Source: a virus. Taken from it: a stretch of 36,066 bases of DNA. How positions within the stretch are numbered: the first letter of the stretch is position 1; every line of letters begins with the position of its first letter. The stretch is from positions 1-36,066 of the IMG/VR virus record IMGVR_UViG_3300008266_000439; one strand, written 5' to 3'. Of the stretch, positions 1 to 8,237 are shown in pieces. Below the pieces are notes generated by a model. The model did not search any database. It was not told the origin of the DNA and saw only the letters and a program-made list of their open reading frames with translations. A program made the translations under genes and the position numbers.

Positions 1-258
1 TATACCAGAACTACCTGCACTACCGCTAGTTCCTGAACTACCCGAACTACCACTTGTTCCTGCACTACCCGAACTACCGCTTGTGCCCGAACTTCCAGAT
101 GAACCGGAACTTCCGTCTATACCAGAACTACCTGCACTACCGCTTGTACCAGATGATCCTGAACTACCTGATGTACCAGATGAACCTGCACTGCCACTTG
201 TTCCTGCACTACCAGATGAACCAGAAGTACCAGATGAACCTGCACTGCCTGATGTTCC
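1..258 (-). repeat. Tandem Gly-X-Y coding repeat, second tract (runs off edge)
   Basis: The same GSS/GTS/GSA coding triplets resume after the globular domain at 259-780 and continue to the left edge in the same reading frame. This shows that the two repeat blocks belong to one protein with a knob between them. Confidence 0.88.
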
Positions 259-2409
259 AGATGGCGTGGATAAAGTTGTGACCACATAAGAATATGTAGC
301 ATCTTCAGTATAAAAAGTTACAAGCCTATTGAGAGGATCATTGTTATTTACATAAACCCTAATTATTAATCTGTCCGTTAAGTCCAAAATATTGGTAGGA
401 ACAACACCATTTGCTTTTGTTTCAACAGGTGTTGTGTTATTTCCATTCCAACCTATTTTAACACTATCTGATGTGAATAACAAAGTTTCTGTACCACCAG
501 ATTCTCTTTTTGTTATTGTGAAATAATATTCACAATCAGAAAGGTCTGTAGGTTTAGTCCAATAAACATAACTGTGCCAAATACCATTTGGTATAATCAA
601 AACATTTGGATCTCCAACATCAGTAATGAACTCACCAAACAATACATCTTGTTGATTTGATGTCAAAGTAATTGCGACCGTTTGCTGACCAGCACCTGTC
701 GTAAAACGACCTAATTCTTTATATGTTAAAGGACTTTGAGTTACCGAATAATTCAAAAAGTAATTTTGTCCGCCTGACACACCATCAATGCCGGATGAAC
801 CTGCACTACCTGATGAACCGGATGTACCAGCAGAACCAGATGTTCCTGCACTACCAGATGATCCTGATGTACCAGAACTTCCAGATGAACCGGAACTTCC
901 ATCTATACCTGAACTACCTCCACTACCACTTGTGCCAGATGAACCTGCACTACCGCTAGTTCCTGAACTACCTGCACTACCACTTGTGCCTGATGAACCT
1001 GCACTACCGCTAGTTCCTGCACTACCAGATGATCCTGATGTACCAGAACTACCAGATGAACCAGATGTTCCTGCACTACCCGAACTACCACTTGTACCAG
1101 AACTTCCAGATGAACCGGAACTTCCATTTATACCAGAACTACCAGAAGATCCTGATGTACCTGCACTGCCAGAACTACCACTAGTTCCTGCACTACCAGA
1201 TGAACCCGATGTACCTGCACTACCAGATGAACCTGAGCTACCATTTATACCAGAACTACCAGATGAACCAGATGTACCCGCACTGCCAGAACTACCACTA
1301 GTTCCTGCACTACCAGATGAACCCGATGTACCTGCACTACCAGATGAACCAGAACTTCCCGATGTACCTGCACTACCAGAAGAACCAGAACTTCCATTTA
1401 TTCCAGATGAACCAGAACTTCCTGATGTACCTGCACTACCAGAAGAGCCTGAACTTCCATTTTCACCAGAAGAACCAGAACTTCCATTAATCCCAGATGA
1501 ACCAGAACTTCCCGATATACCTGCACTACCAGAAGAACCTGAACTTCCATTTATCCCAGATGAACCTGAACTTCCATTTATTCCTGATGAGCCTGAGCTT
1601 CCATTTGCACCAGAACTTCCTGATGAACCTGATGTACCTGCACTACCAGATGATCCTGAAGTTCCACTTGTTCCAGAAGTTCCACTAGCACCATCTACCC
1701 CAGATGTACCTGCTGAACCAGAGCTTCCGTTAACTCCAGAACTACCAGAAGATCCCGATGTACCTGCACTACCAGATGAACCCGATGTGCCTGCACTTCC
1801 TGCACTACCCGATGAACCAGAACTGCCGTTTGCACCAGAACTTCCTGAACTACCCGATGTGCCTGCACTTCCTGCACTACCAGATGAACCAGAACTTCCG
1901 TTTATACCAGAACTTCCTGAACTACCCGATGTGCCTGCACTTCCTGCACTACCCGATGAACCAGAGCTTCCGTTTACACCAGAACTTCCTGAACTACCCG
2001 ATGTACCTGCACTACCAGATGAACCAGAACTTCCTGAACTACCCGATGTACCTGCACTACCAGATGAGCCAGAACTGCCGTTTGCACCAGAACTTCCTGA
2101 ACTGCCCGATGTACCTGCACTACCAGATGAACCAGAACTTCCGTTTTCACCAGAACTTCCTGAACTACCCGATGTACCTGCACTACCAGAACTTCCTGAT
2201 GTACCTGCACTACCCGAACTACCGCTAGTTCCTGAACTACCCGAACTACCACTTGTACCAGAACTACCTGCACTACCACTTGTTCCAGAAGAACCATTTG
2301 CGGGAACAATCCCCAATGCTTTCCAATAACTACCTTCCCATTCCCATGTTTTCGAATCATAGGTATAGGTTTGACCTATAGTTGGATTTATTGGAAAATT
2401 TATTGGCAT
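1..2409 (-). CDS. Collagen-like (Gly-X-Y) tail fibre protein, C-terminus beyond window
   Basis: The minus-strand frame is open from an ATG at 2409 to the left edge, at least 803 codons. Residues 1-38 form a small N-terminal module (MPINFPINPTIGQTY, then a WEWEGSYW patch) of the kind that begins many phage fibre proteins. Residues 39-543 are unbroken Gly-X-Y triplets, almost all GSS, GTS and GSA with rare GEN, GAN, GIN and GID, and essentially no proline. Residues 544-717 are a non-repetitive, probably beta-rich globular domain. A second Gly-X-Y tract then runs off the edge. Collagen-like triplets in phage fibres trimerise into rigid rods, so a fibre shaft with an inserted knob is likely. The start is 3 nt from the stop of the upstream structural gene, which fits a late tail operon. 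The family is seen clearly; receptor binding is inference. The true C-terminus is not visible. Confidence 0.85.
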   Translation of the reverse strand, partial: MPINFPINPTIGQTYTYDSKTWEWEGSYWKALGIVPANGSSGTSGSAGSSGTSGSSGSSGTSGSSGSAGTSGSSGSAGTSGSSGSSGENGSSGSSGSAGTSGSSGSSGANGSSGSSGSAGTSGSSGSSGSSGSAGTSGSSGSSGVNGSSGSSGSAGSAGTSGSSGSSGINGSSGSSGSAGSAGTSGSSGSSGANGSSGSSGSAGSAGTSGSSGSAGTSGSSGSSGVNGSSGSAGTSGVDGASGTSGTSGTSGSSGSAGTSGSSGSSGANGSSGSSGINGSSGSSGINGSSGSSGSAGISGSSGSSGINGSSGSSGENGSSGSSGSAGTSGSSGSSGINGSSGSSGSAGTSGSSGSSGSAGTSGSSGSAGTSGSSGSAGTSGSSGSSGINGSSGSSGSAGTSGSSGSAGTSGSSGSAGTSGSSGSSGINGSSGSSGSSGTSGSSGSAGTSGSSGSSGTSGSSGSAGTSGSAGSSGTSGSAGSSGTSGSAGSSGTSGSGGSSGIDGSSGSSGSSGTSGSSGSAGTSGSAGTSGSSGSAGSSGIDGVSGGQNYFLNYSVTQSPLTYKELGRFTTGAGQQTVAITLTSNQQDVLFGEFITDVGDPNVLIIPNGIWHSYVYWTKPTDLSDCEYYFTITKRESGGTETLLFTSDSVKIGWNGNNTTPVETKANGVVPTNILDLTDRLIIRVYVNNNDPLNRLVTFYTEDATYSYVVTTLSTPSGTSGSAGSSGTSGSSGSAGTSGSAGSSGTSGSSGSSGTSGSAGSSGIDGSSGSSGSSGTSGSSGSAGTSGSSGSSGTSGSAGSSGI
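781..2295 (-). repeat. Tandem Gly-X-Y coding repeat, long tract
   Basis: About 168 consecutive 9-nt units, read on the minus strand as GGT-AGT-TCT and close variants, encode the main collagen-like shaft. The triplet register is never broken over the tract. Highly similar 45-60 nt blocks recur inside it, so recombination could change its length and short-read assembly could collapse it. Confidence 0.9.
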
Positions 2410-2412
2410 TTT

Positions 2413-3630
2413 TTAATCAAAGTAATTTATGTTTATTGAAGTTCTGAATTTGCTATTATTTGAAAGTGGAGTAACACAAAACCAAACAGTATCTTGGTTT
2501 CCACTTATTCCAACTCCGGGTTTTATTGAATTATCTTTATAATCAAATTTATCTGTTCCTAAACTTCCTGCTTTACCTATATAGTTAGAAATAATATGAC
2601 CAGCTGAAGTAACCGTAATAGTTCCATTACCAACAGCATATTGTATTGATGAATTATTTACATCAGTATATGAAGGTTGAGAACTTAAAGTTGGATTAAA
2701 CTGTATACTTGCCAAATAATTATCGTTTGTTGTTTGTAAAACAGCCACATAATCAATTATAGCGTTTGAAAATGTAGAACCAGTTTTTAATCTATATCCT
2801 ATTATAGGATATGTAACTCCTGAAGTAGAACATGTTATCTCAGTAGCATTACTTAATCCAACTGTTTTATTTAGTGAGTTTAATGATCCTTCGATACTTA
2901 CTTGAGAACATATCTGATTGAATTGTCCAGCACCACCAGAAGATCTTATTTCATATCTTATAGGCTGATTTGGAGAAACCATATATACATTATCCAAATG
3001 ACCAGTACCAGAATGCTCAGCAAAGAAATAAGTTATACCACTTAAATTTAATCCGAATCTAACTCGTCCTACTCCAAGCCATTGAAAATCCACTAAACAA
3101 AGATTTGTTTTACTCCAATCTAATGCTGTAATGTCAAATTCATTATTATTCCAAGAATCAGTTCCACCACTAAAAATTTGAGTACCTTTCTTCCATATTT
3201 GAAATGATATTGAATTATCAACTCCATTTGATTCTAAAAAGAATCCATCTAGAGTTGATGAATATGGTATATCAAAAGAAGATGAAAAATATCCGACCCT
3301 TTTTATAACGTCAGATTCAATATTAAAATCAGAAAAACTAGCTTCAAACAATTGACCCTTTCCGGGTTGATATATTCCTCTATATTTCGATTGTCTAATT
3401 ACAAGATCTCCAGAACCAAAAACATTCATATTAATTTCTGAGTTATTGGAATTAAAAGCAGAGGTAGAAGAACCACTAATAATTTCATCTACCAATAGTG
3501 GTTGTTTATCAGATAAATATTTTAATTCTAAATAACTAGTAATTTCAGAAACTCGAAGTCTACCGAATGCATCTATTGTTGCATTATCTGCGAATGAAAC
3601 TGTTGAATTGCTATTGAATATGTAACTCAT
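2413..3630 (-). CDS. Phage virion structural protein (cyanophage-like DAFGRLRV family)
   Basis: This 405-residue protein opens with DAFGRLRVSE near residue 20, followed by YRGIYQPGKGQLF near 85-97, a WLGVGRVRFG segment in the middle and PIRYEIRSSGGAGQ near 230. From memory these landmarks are shared with a family of virion structural proteins in T4-like cyanophages and other marine phages, where they sit among fibre genes. No signal peptide, membrane segment or catalytic motif is visible. The ATG is preceded by an A-rich AAAAAATAAATG context that recurs in this operon. The gene lies between a fibre-like gene (7 nt gap) and the collagen-like gene (3 nt gap), so co-transcription is likely. The exact place in the virion is not determined by the sequence. 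Confidence 0.75.
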   Translation of the reverse strand: MSYIFNSNSTVSFADNATIDAFGRLRVSEITSYLELKYLSDKQPLLVDEIISGSSTSAFNSNNSEINMNVFGSGDLVIRQSKYRGIYQPGKGQLFEASFSDFNIESDVIKRVGYFSSSFDIPYSSTLDGFFLESNGVDNSISFQIWKKGTQIFSGGTDSWNNNEFDITALDWSKTNLCLVDFQWLGVGRVRFGLNLSGITYFFAEHSGTGHLDNVYMVSPNQPIRYEIRSSGGAGQFNQICSQVSIEGSLNSLNKTVGLSNATEITCSTSGVTYPIIGYRLKTGSTFSNAIIDYVAVLQTTNDNYLASIQFNPTLSSQPSYTDVNNSSIQYAVGNGTITVTSAGHIISNYIGKAGSLGTDKFDYKDNSIKPGVGISGNQDTVWFCVTPLSNNSKFRTSININYFD

Positions 3631-3637
3631 TTATTTT

Positions 3638-4582
3638 TTATATTATATACCAGTTATTTGATCTTGATATTACTTGTAAAGCCATTTTTGATATTGCCAT
3701 ATCCACATAATTATTTCCATCTATATTTTCTCCTGTTGCTCCAGATATTCTTATTCTTTTTCCTAATTGATTACAATTTCCTAATTCATCTTTTATAGTT
3801 AATTTTTTACCATCTAAACCAGTGCAAGACGGTAAGTATAAATTTACTGCCCCATCATAAATAATTCCATAATAAAAATAATCGAATGATAAATTAAAAG
3901 AGTTTACATTTATTTCATAAGTTCCGTAATTTTCATACTGTGGTGTCGCAGCAAAAATCTCAACCCATTGGGAAGAATTACCATCATCTATGTAAACAAA
4001 CTCTAAACCGTTAACTGTATTGAACCATCTATCTCCATCGTATAGTGGAGAATTTGTAGTTCCAGATGGTGCAATGGTTTGGATATAATAGTTATTTATT
4101 CCGGATGTTGAAATAATTACAGTATCAGAGGTTCCTGTTATTGAAACTTTTGTTCCAGCAGATAAGGTTTTAAATTCTAATAAATCATTATTTTTCTGAG
4201 CAAAAATTCCAGTTGATCCTGATCCTATATTTGTTCCACTGTAAGGGAATATATTTTGTAAAGGAGTTGATCCTGAATAAAAAGTAAATCCAGTTATTGA
4301 ACTTCCAGAAATTGAAGGTACGTTTAATTGACCTGTCAAAGTCCCACCACTTATTGGTAAGAAATTACCCAACACTCCAATCGAGGATGCGTCTCGGTAT
4401 TCAATTACATTTGTTGTGTTATTATAAACAAGTACATAATTAGATGAATTATTGTTATTGGGTGTATTGGTTAAATAAAAAGTATTAGCTGATAAATTAG
4501 ACAAAAAGTTAGTATCTCCAGATACTGTACCTCCGCTAAATTGTGAACCACCAACAACAGGTATTATGTAATAACCGGACAT
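3638..4582 (-). CDS. Tail fibre-like structural protein
   Basis: A 314-residue Ser/Thr/Asn/Gly-rich protein. The N-terminal third has the FSGGTVSGDTNFLSNLSANTF pattern and a later SGGTLTGQLNVPSISG run. Such short beta-strand repeats are common in phage tail fibres and in intramolecular-chaperone fibres of Bacteroidetes phages. The C-terminal half is more globular (DGDRWFNTVNGLEFVYIDDG, then KKLTIKDELGN). No enzymatic motif is visible. It lies 9 nt downstream of the BppU-like gene and 7 nt upstream of the next structural gene, so it sits inside the tail operon. A fibre role is inferred from composition, repeats and position. Another baseplate decoration protein is possible. Confidence 0.65.
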   Translation of the reverse strand: MSGYYIIPVVGGSQFSGGTVSGDTNFLSNLSANTFYLTNTPNNNNSSNYVLVYNNTTNVIEYRDASSIGVLGNFLPISGGTLTGQLNVPSISGSSITGFTFYSGSTPLQNIFPYSGTNIGSGSTGIFAQKNNDLLEFKTLSAGTKVSITGTSDTVIISTSGINNYYIQTIAPSGTTNSPLYDGDRWFNTVNGLEFVYIDDGNSSQWVEIFAATPQYENYGTYEINVNSFNLSFDYFYYGIIYDGAVNLYLPSCTGLDGKKLTIKDELGNCNQLGKRIRISGATGENIDGNNYVDMAISKMALQVISRSNNWYII

Positions 4583-4591
4583 CTATTCTAT

Positions 4592-4945
4592 TTATAAATT
4601 ATTAATATCTTGATCTATGAATATTTCAATTCCCCCTAAGCTAGGTATGGATATTTTTTTTCCATCGTCAAAAAACAATTCAAATTCTCCTTGAAATTTA
4701 CCACTCATACTTGTATCCCCTTCCAACCAAGTATATTGAACTGTTCCAGCTGATGCATTAATTACTTGAGCCGTATTAGAAGCTATTACAACAGAACCAC
4801 ACTCATCTATCATTGAAAATGTGCAACCTGTTACATTAGACAAATCAAAAGGTATAATGGCATTTATACAACTTCTTGTTTTAATGTTTATTTGCAAATC
4901 TGGCAATGTATCATTTCTTTTTATTATAAATGGTTTTTGGTTCAT
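4592..4945 (-). CDS. BppU-like baseplate/upper-fibre Ig-type protein
   Basis: This 117-residue protein has the pattern of the N-terminal domain of phage baseplate upper proteins. It begins with a RNDTLPDLQ strand, continues with TFSMIDECGSVV and VQYTWLEGDTSMSGKFQGEF, and ends with DGKKISIPS and a short hydrophobic strand. The WxEGDTxxSGxFxGEFEL core is the recognisable part. In phages that carry it, the domain builds a small beta-sandwich that links fibres to the baseplate. It is one nucleotide from the preceding gene (start at 5348) and 9 nt from the following fibre-like gene, a tight operon. The domain call is moderately sure; its binding partner is unknown. Confidence 0.65.
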   Translation of the reverse strand: MNQKPFIIKRNDTLPDLQINIKTRSCINAIIPFDLSNVTGCTFSMIDECGSVVIASNTAQVINASAGTVQYTWLEGDTSMSGKFQGEFELFFDDGKKISIPSLGGIEIFIDQDINNL

Positions 4946-4946
4946 C

Positions 4947-5348
4947 TTAATTTATTTTAATTTCATAATCTAAAGGAACAGAATTGCTTATTTCATAATT
5001 TATATTTACATATTTAGAAAATTCTATATCCAATTCAGAAATTATATAATTTTTAACAGGATCAAATAAGAATTTAGTTCTCAATTGTTTTACAATTCCA
5101 TTATTCAAATATTCTACATACCAAATTATTTGATAAACTGTAGGAAACGTGTAAAGAGAACCGTTTAATTCAATATAATAATTACCCAAACTTTCTTGAG
5201 TAGTTGTTAAACTTTCAACTACTTGACTTGTACTAAAATTATACGTTGCTGCGGTTAATGAAAATGGGTCAATTAATGTATAATTATCATTTACTCCGTC
5301 TATATAATCTATTCTGTAAAATTCCTTATAAATTCTTAATTTTGACAT
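4947..5348 (-). CDS. Hypothetical structural protein, first gene of fibre operon
   Basis: A 133-residue protein that I do not recognise. It is rich in Tyr, Ile and Asn, with alternating hydrophobic patterns that suggest beta strands (YYIELNGSLYTFPTVYQ, then IIWYVEYLNNG). No signal peptide, helix bundle or catalytic motif is visible. It is immediately followed (1 nt) by the BppU-like gene. A CTATTTAT motif lies 16 nt upstream of its ATG, which makes it the likely first gene of the fibre operon reading leftwards to the collagen-like gene. A baseplate or fibre-adaptor role is inference from position. Confidence 0.7.
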   Translation of the reverse strand: MSKLRIYKEFYRIDYIDGVNDNYTLIDPFSLTAATYNFSTSQVVESLTTTQESLGNYYIELNGSLYTFPTVYQIIWYVEYLNNGIVKQLRTKFLFDPVKNYIISELDIEFSKYVNINYEISNSVPLDYEIKIN

Positions 5349-5364
5349 TAATATCTCATTTCAA

Positions 5365-5372
5365 ATAAATAG
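5365..5372 (-). promoter_or_regulatory. CTATTTAT upstream motif (candidate phage promoter)
   Basis: An exact CTATTTAT on the minus strand, ending 16 nt before the ATG at 5348. It is followed by TTGAAATGAG and lies between the tail-tube terminator and the first fibre-operon gene, where a promoter is expected. Confidence 0.45.
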
Positions 5373-5403
5373 AATAAAAAAAGGTTTGATGACTATGAGT
5401 TAT

Positions 5404-5431
5404 AAAAAAAGCGACACTTTTTCAGTGTCGC
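5404..5431 (-). terminator. Rho-independent terminator after tail tube gene
   Basis: A perfect 8-bp stem, GCGACACT/AGTGTCGC, with a 5-nt loop (5411-5431). On the minus strand it is followed by seven T residues. It lies 36 nt past the tail tube stop codon and separates that gene from the fibre operon. Confidence 0.85.
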
Positions 5432-5466
5432 TCACAATAAAAAACCGAAAATATTTTATTTTGTTA

Positions 5467-5958
5467 TTATGCTGATAATAAACATCTATCTGGTTGGATT
5501 GTGATGCTCACTTTTGCAAGTTCTGCTGCACCATAATCGTAATCATCAAAAGATGCTTTAACTATTTGACATCCAACAAGAGTCCATTTTTCGACTTCTA
5601 CACCTACTGGATCAAGAGCTTTCAATACAAGGTTTTTCTTGTAACCTACTGCGTAACCCATTTTACCAGTTGTAGATTCAGCATGTAAACGAACCCACTC
5701 CATTACTTTCTGAGTCGTAGAAGGTCCGATAACATCGATAAACGTAACATCCATTTCATCCCAAGCGTATTTCGCAGCAATGTATGTTTTAGTATTCATG
5801 TAAGGAATATCTACTTTATCTATTGATATCGAAGGCTTCTTGGAAGTCTGTACTAGATAAGATTCAATACCTAATTCCGTAGGAAATTCAAGAACGAATC
5901 TGTTTTTCATTTTAGGTTCCTGATCAATTGGAACCGGTCTAAACATTAGTGTTGGCAT
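5467..5958 (-). CDS. Tail tube protein (T4 gp19-like)
   Basis: A 163-residue protein, the usual size for T4 gp19-type tube subunits. It starts with PTLMFRPVPIDQEPKMKNRF and continues with FVLEFPTELGIESYLVQTSK, KPSISIDKVDIPYMNTKTYI, a YAWDEMDVTFIDVIGPSTTQ segment and a C-terminal WTLVGCQIVKASFDDYDYG followed by KVSITIQPDRC. This order of beta strands and the phrases on matching a stated value and deciding vector are typical of phage tube proteins that stack as hexamers inside the sheath. Its position downstream of the sheath genes matches T4 order (18 then 19), although two mobile-type genes now lie between them. It has its own strong terminator. Confidence 0.85.
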   Translation of the reverse strand: MPTLMFRPVPIDQEPKMKNRFVLEFPTELGIESYLVQTSKKPSISIDKVDIPYMNTKTYIAAKYAWDEMDVTFIDVIGPSTTQKVMEWVRLHAESTTGKMGYAVGYKKNLVLKALDPVGVEVEKWTLVGCQIVKASFDDYDYGAAELAKVSITIQPDRCLLSA

Positions 5959-6072
5959 GATATTTAAGTTTTTATTTATTAATAAATAAAGTAAAAAAAA
6001 AAAATTTGAGTTTTTTTTATTTTTTTATGTATATTTACATTAACACAATATTATATATCATATATAAAAACA

Positions 6073-7800
6073 ATGGGAAGACCTAAAATTCAACGAGTTA
6101 AAGTTTGTGAAACATGCAAAAAGGAATTCGATGCTGGTAACAAGAAAAACAAAAAAAATTGCAGTGAAAAATGCACTGAATTATATAGAAAAAACCATAA
6201 AGACGAAAGGATGAAAAAAATTTTTGATACCATAGAAAAAAAATATGGTAAAAAAAGTTTTTTTGAAACTGATAATTATTATGATAATTTAAAACAAATC
6301 AAGAAGGAAAAATACGGAGATGAGAAATATAATAATTATGAAAAAATAAAGAGCTCTTTGAAAGAGAAGTATGATGTAGAACACCCATCTAAAATAAAGG
6401 ATTATAAAGAAAAATCTGATCAAACAAAATTATTAAAATATAATGATCCAAATTTTAATAATAGAGAGAAAGCAAAAAAAACAACTTTAGATAAATATAA
6501 AGTTGATCATCACCTCAAAACTAAAGAGTCCTTAGACAAACTCAAACAAACAAATAGAGATAAATACGGAGTTGATTATACTTTACAAACTGATAAATGC
6601 AAAGATAATTTAAAAAAAACAAACCAAAATAAATTTAATTCAGATTATTATTTTAGCTCTGATCTTTATTTGGGCATCCAAAAGCTAAACAAAACAAATA
6701 AAATAAAGGAAATTTTAGCTAAAAATGATTTGAAGTTCGATATTAATCAATACAATAAATTAAGAATAAAGACAGATGAAGGCAAATTACACTATTTGAA
6801 ATATCAACTTACTTGTAAATTATGTGACAATATATTCGAATGGTCTTTTGATTCTATACCAATTTGTAGAAGATGTTATCCATTAACTAGCATTTCAAAA
6901 CAACAAGGTGAATTCAAAGATTTTTTAGATTCACTAAATCTAGAATATGTTGAGAATACAAAAAAAATTATTGCTCCTCTGGAGTTAGATTTCTACTTAC
7001 AAGATCACAAAATAGCATTTGAATTGAATGGGAATTATTTTCACTCTGAAATGGGTGGAAACAAACTTCCCAATTATCATTTAAAAAAATCTCAATTATG
7101 TAATAATGAAAATATTAAATTGATACATATTTTTGAAGATGAATGGATGTTTAAAAAGGATATAGTGAAAAGTAGAATTAAGAATTATTTGAATTTAACG
7201 CCTAATAAAATTTATGCAAGAAATTGTGAAATAAAAGAAATCACATTTATGGAAAAGAAATTATTTTTAGAAGAAAATCATATACAGGGAAATGATGTGA
7301 ACTTCAAAAGTTATGGTTTATTTTTAAAAAATGAAATTGTTTCAGTAATGACTTTTTGTAAACCTAGACTAGCCCTTGGAAACAAATTAAAAAATAATCA
7401 GGACAAAGAAAATTCAGTAGAATTATCTCGTTTTTGCTCTAAAATTGACTATAATATTATTGGGGGTTTTGAAAAACTTTTAAATCATTTTTTAAAAAAC
7501 AATCCTGAAACTAAAGAGATTTTCACTTATGCAGATTGTCGTTGGAGTGGTTTAAATCCGGAAAATACTGTTTACCATAAATGCAATTTCGAATATATCA
7601 ATACAACTAAACCTAATTATTTTTACTTCGAAAAAAGTAACTATTTTATAAGATATCACCGTTTCAAATATAATAAACAAAAATTAATAAAATTATTCAA
7701 TGAAAATTCTGAATTGACTGAATGGCAAATAGCAAAAAAAAATAGAATGGATAGAATTTGGGATTGCGGAAGTATGAAATTTGTACTTCACATATCATAG
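6073..7800 (+). CDS. Free-standing homing endonuclease, Hef/EDxHD (Vsr-like fold) type
   Basis: This 575-residue protein is encoded against the surrounding structural genes. A zinc-finger-like CETCKKEF plus NCSEKC pair lies at residues 13-38. Residues ~50-200 hold about six imperfect repeats of the K-x2-KYGV-(E/D)-x-P/Y type, as in DNA-contacting repeats of phage homing enzymes. A second CKLC/CRRC zinc pair lies near 248-272. A nuclease core follows at 303-325, with LELDFY, then FELNG (E317) and YFHSE (H323). These features fit the PD-(D/E)XK/EDxHD group that includes T4 Hef. The C-terminal half carries a further conserved domain (ELSRFCSK, TYADCRWSG). A TTTG-N21-TATATTTA sequence at 6005-6037 may be its promoter. 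Insertion between sheath and tube is typical of intronless homing. The target site is unknown. Confidence 0.75.
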   Translation: MGRPKIQRVKVCETCKKEFDAGNKKNKKNCSEKCTELYRKNHKDERMKKIFDTIEKKYGKKSFFETDNYYDNLKQIKKEKYGDEKYNNYEKIKSSLKEKYDVEHPSKIKDYKEKSDQTKLLKYNDPNFNNREKAKKTTLDKYKVDHHLKTKESLDKLKQTNRDKYGVDYTLQTDKCKDNLKKTNQNKFNSDYYFSSDLYLGIQKLNKTNKIKEILAKNDLKFDINQYNKLRIKTDEGKLHYLKYQLTCKLCDNIFEWSFDSIPICRRCYPLTSISKQQGEFKDFLDSLNLEYVENTKKIIAPLELDFYLQDHKIAFELNGNYFHSEMGGNKLPNYHLKKSQLCNNENIKLIHIFEDEWMFKKDIVKSRIKNYLNLTPNKIYARNCEIKEITFMEKKLFLEENHIQGNDVNFKSYGLFLKNEIVSVMTFCKPRLALGNKLKNNQDKENSVELSRFCSKIDYNIIGGFEKLLNHFLKNNPETKEIFTYADCRWSGLNPENTVYHKCNFEYINTTKPNYFYFEKSNYFIRYHRFKYNKQKLIKLFNENSELTEWQIAKKNRMDRIWDCGSMKFVLHIS

Positions 7801-8136
7801 AAAAGGATTGTTTTCTTTCTTTAAATAGATAATATTTTTCTCTATTTCAGAGCAAATTTCCTCGAATTTTAATATTGAATCTATTTCTAAATTAAACCAT
7901 TCTCCTAACAAGGCATATTCAAACGAATCAACTTTTTTTGTTCTGAATGACCTATGTAATACTCTTTCAATTTTAGTAGAAAATTCTGAACTATATGTTT
8001 TAATTAATTGTATTTGATAAGGACAACCAGTTTGTAATTGACTTAATCTTTTAGTAGCATTTCTGCTTATTCCAATCTTACTTATATTCAATTCAGGAAT
8101 GAAAAATAAATAAATAATTTTATTTTTATTTGACAC
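7795..8136 (-). CDS. GIY-YIG-like (T5orf172/MUG113) domain protein
   Basis: A 113-residue protein with the pattern of the T5orf172 branch of the GIY-YIG superfamily. It has an N-terminal strand IIYLFFIP, then K20-IGIS, R30 in KRLSQLQTGCPY, E57 and H61 in IERVLHRSF, and GEWF at 78-81. The start used is GTG, and an ATG one base upstream is out of frame. Members occur as free-standing phage genes and may be nucleases, but activity of this short form is not established. Its 3' end overlaps the convergent homing endonuclease by 6 nt, and it lies just downstream of the first sheath gene's terminator. The two genes may have arrived together as a mobile cassette. Confidence 0.65.
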   Translation of the reverse strand: MSNKNKIIYLFFIPELNISKIGISRNATKRLSQLQTGCPYQIQLIKTYSSEFSTKIERVLHRSFRTKKVDSFEYALLGEWFNLEIDSILKFEEICSEIEKNIIYLKKENNPFL

Positions 8137-8185
8137 ATAATAAAAATAATTTATATAAAAAAATAGTGAATACTTTCATACATAA

Positions 8186-8217
8186 AATAAAAAAAGGGAC
8201 CTTTTCAGATCCCTTTT
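8186..8217 (-). terminator. Rho-independent terminator after sheath gene
   Basis: A 9-bp stem at 8193-8201/8208-8216, with one G-U pair and a 6-nt loop. On the minus strand it is followed by CCCTTTTTTTATTTT. It ends transcription of the sheath operon 20 nt after the sheath stop codon. Confidence 0.8.
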
Positions 8218-8237
8218 CTTTATAAAACTTTTATTTA

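Noticed and set aside
1-2300. CRISPR-like array
   Set aside because: The repeats are 9-nt coding triplets in uninterrupted frame, with no unique spacers.
788-2329. Long plus-strand frame of Pro-Glu/Asp-Leu/Val repeats
   Set aside because: It is the antisense shadow of the minus-strand Gly-X-Y repeat. The minus frame has a normal start, non-repetitive domains and operon context, while the plus frame consists only of the mirrored repeat.
54-2360. Several shorter frames on both strands within the repeat region (for example 903-1127, 1695-1877, 1974-2360)
   Set aside because: All are frame-shifted readings of the same repeat with His/Val/Gln or Asn/Tyr/Leu bias and no independent start context.
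4586-4602. T4-type late box TATAAATA before the fibre-like gene at 4582
   Set aside because: It occurs once in this sense, inside the end of the upstream gene, while the gene-oriented motif elsewhere is CTATTTAT. A single AT-rich match is expected by chance.
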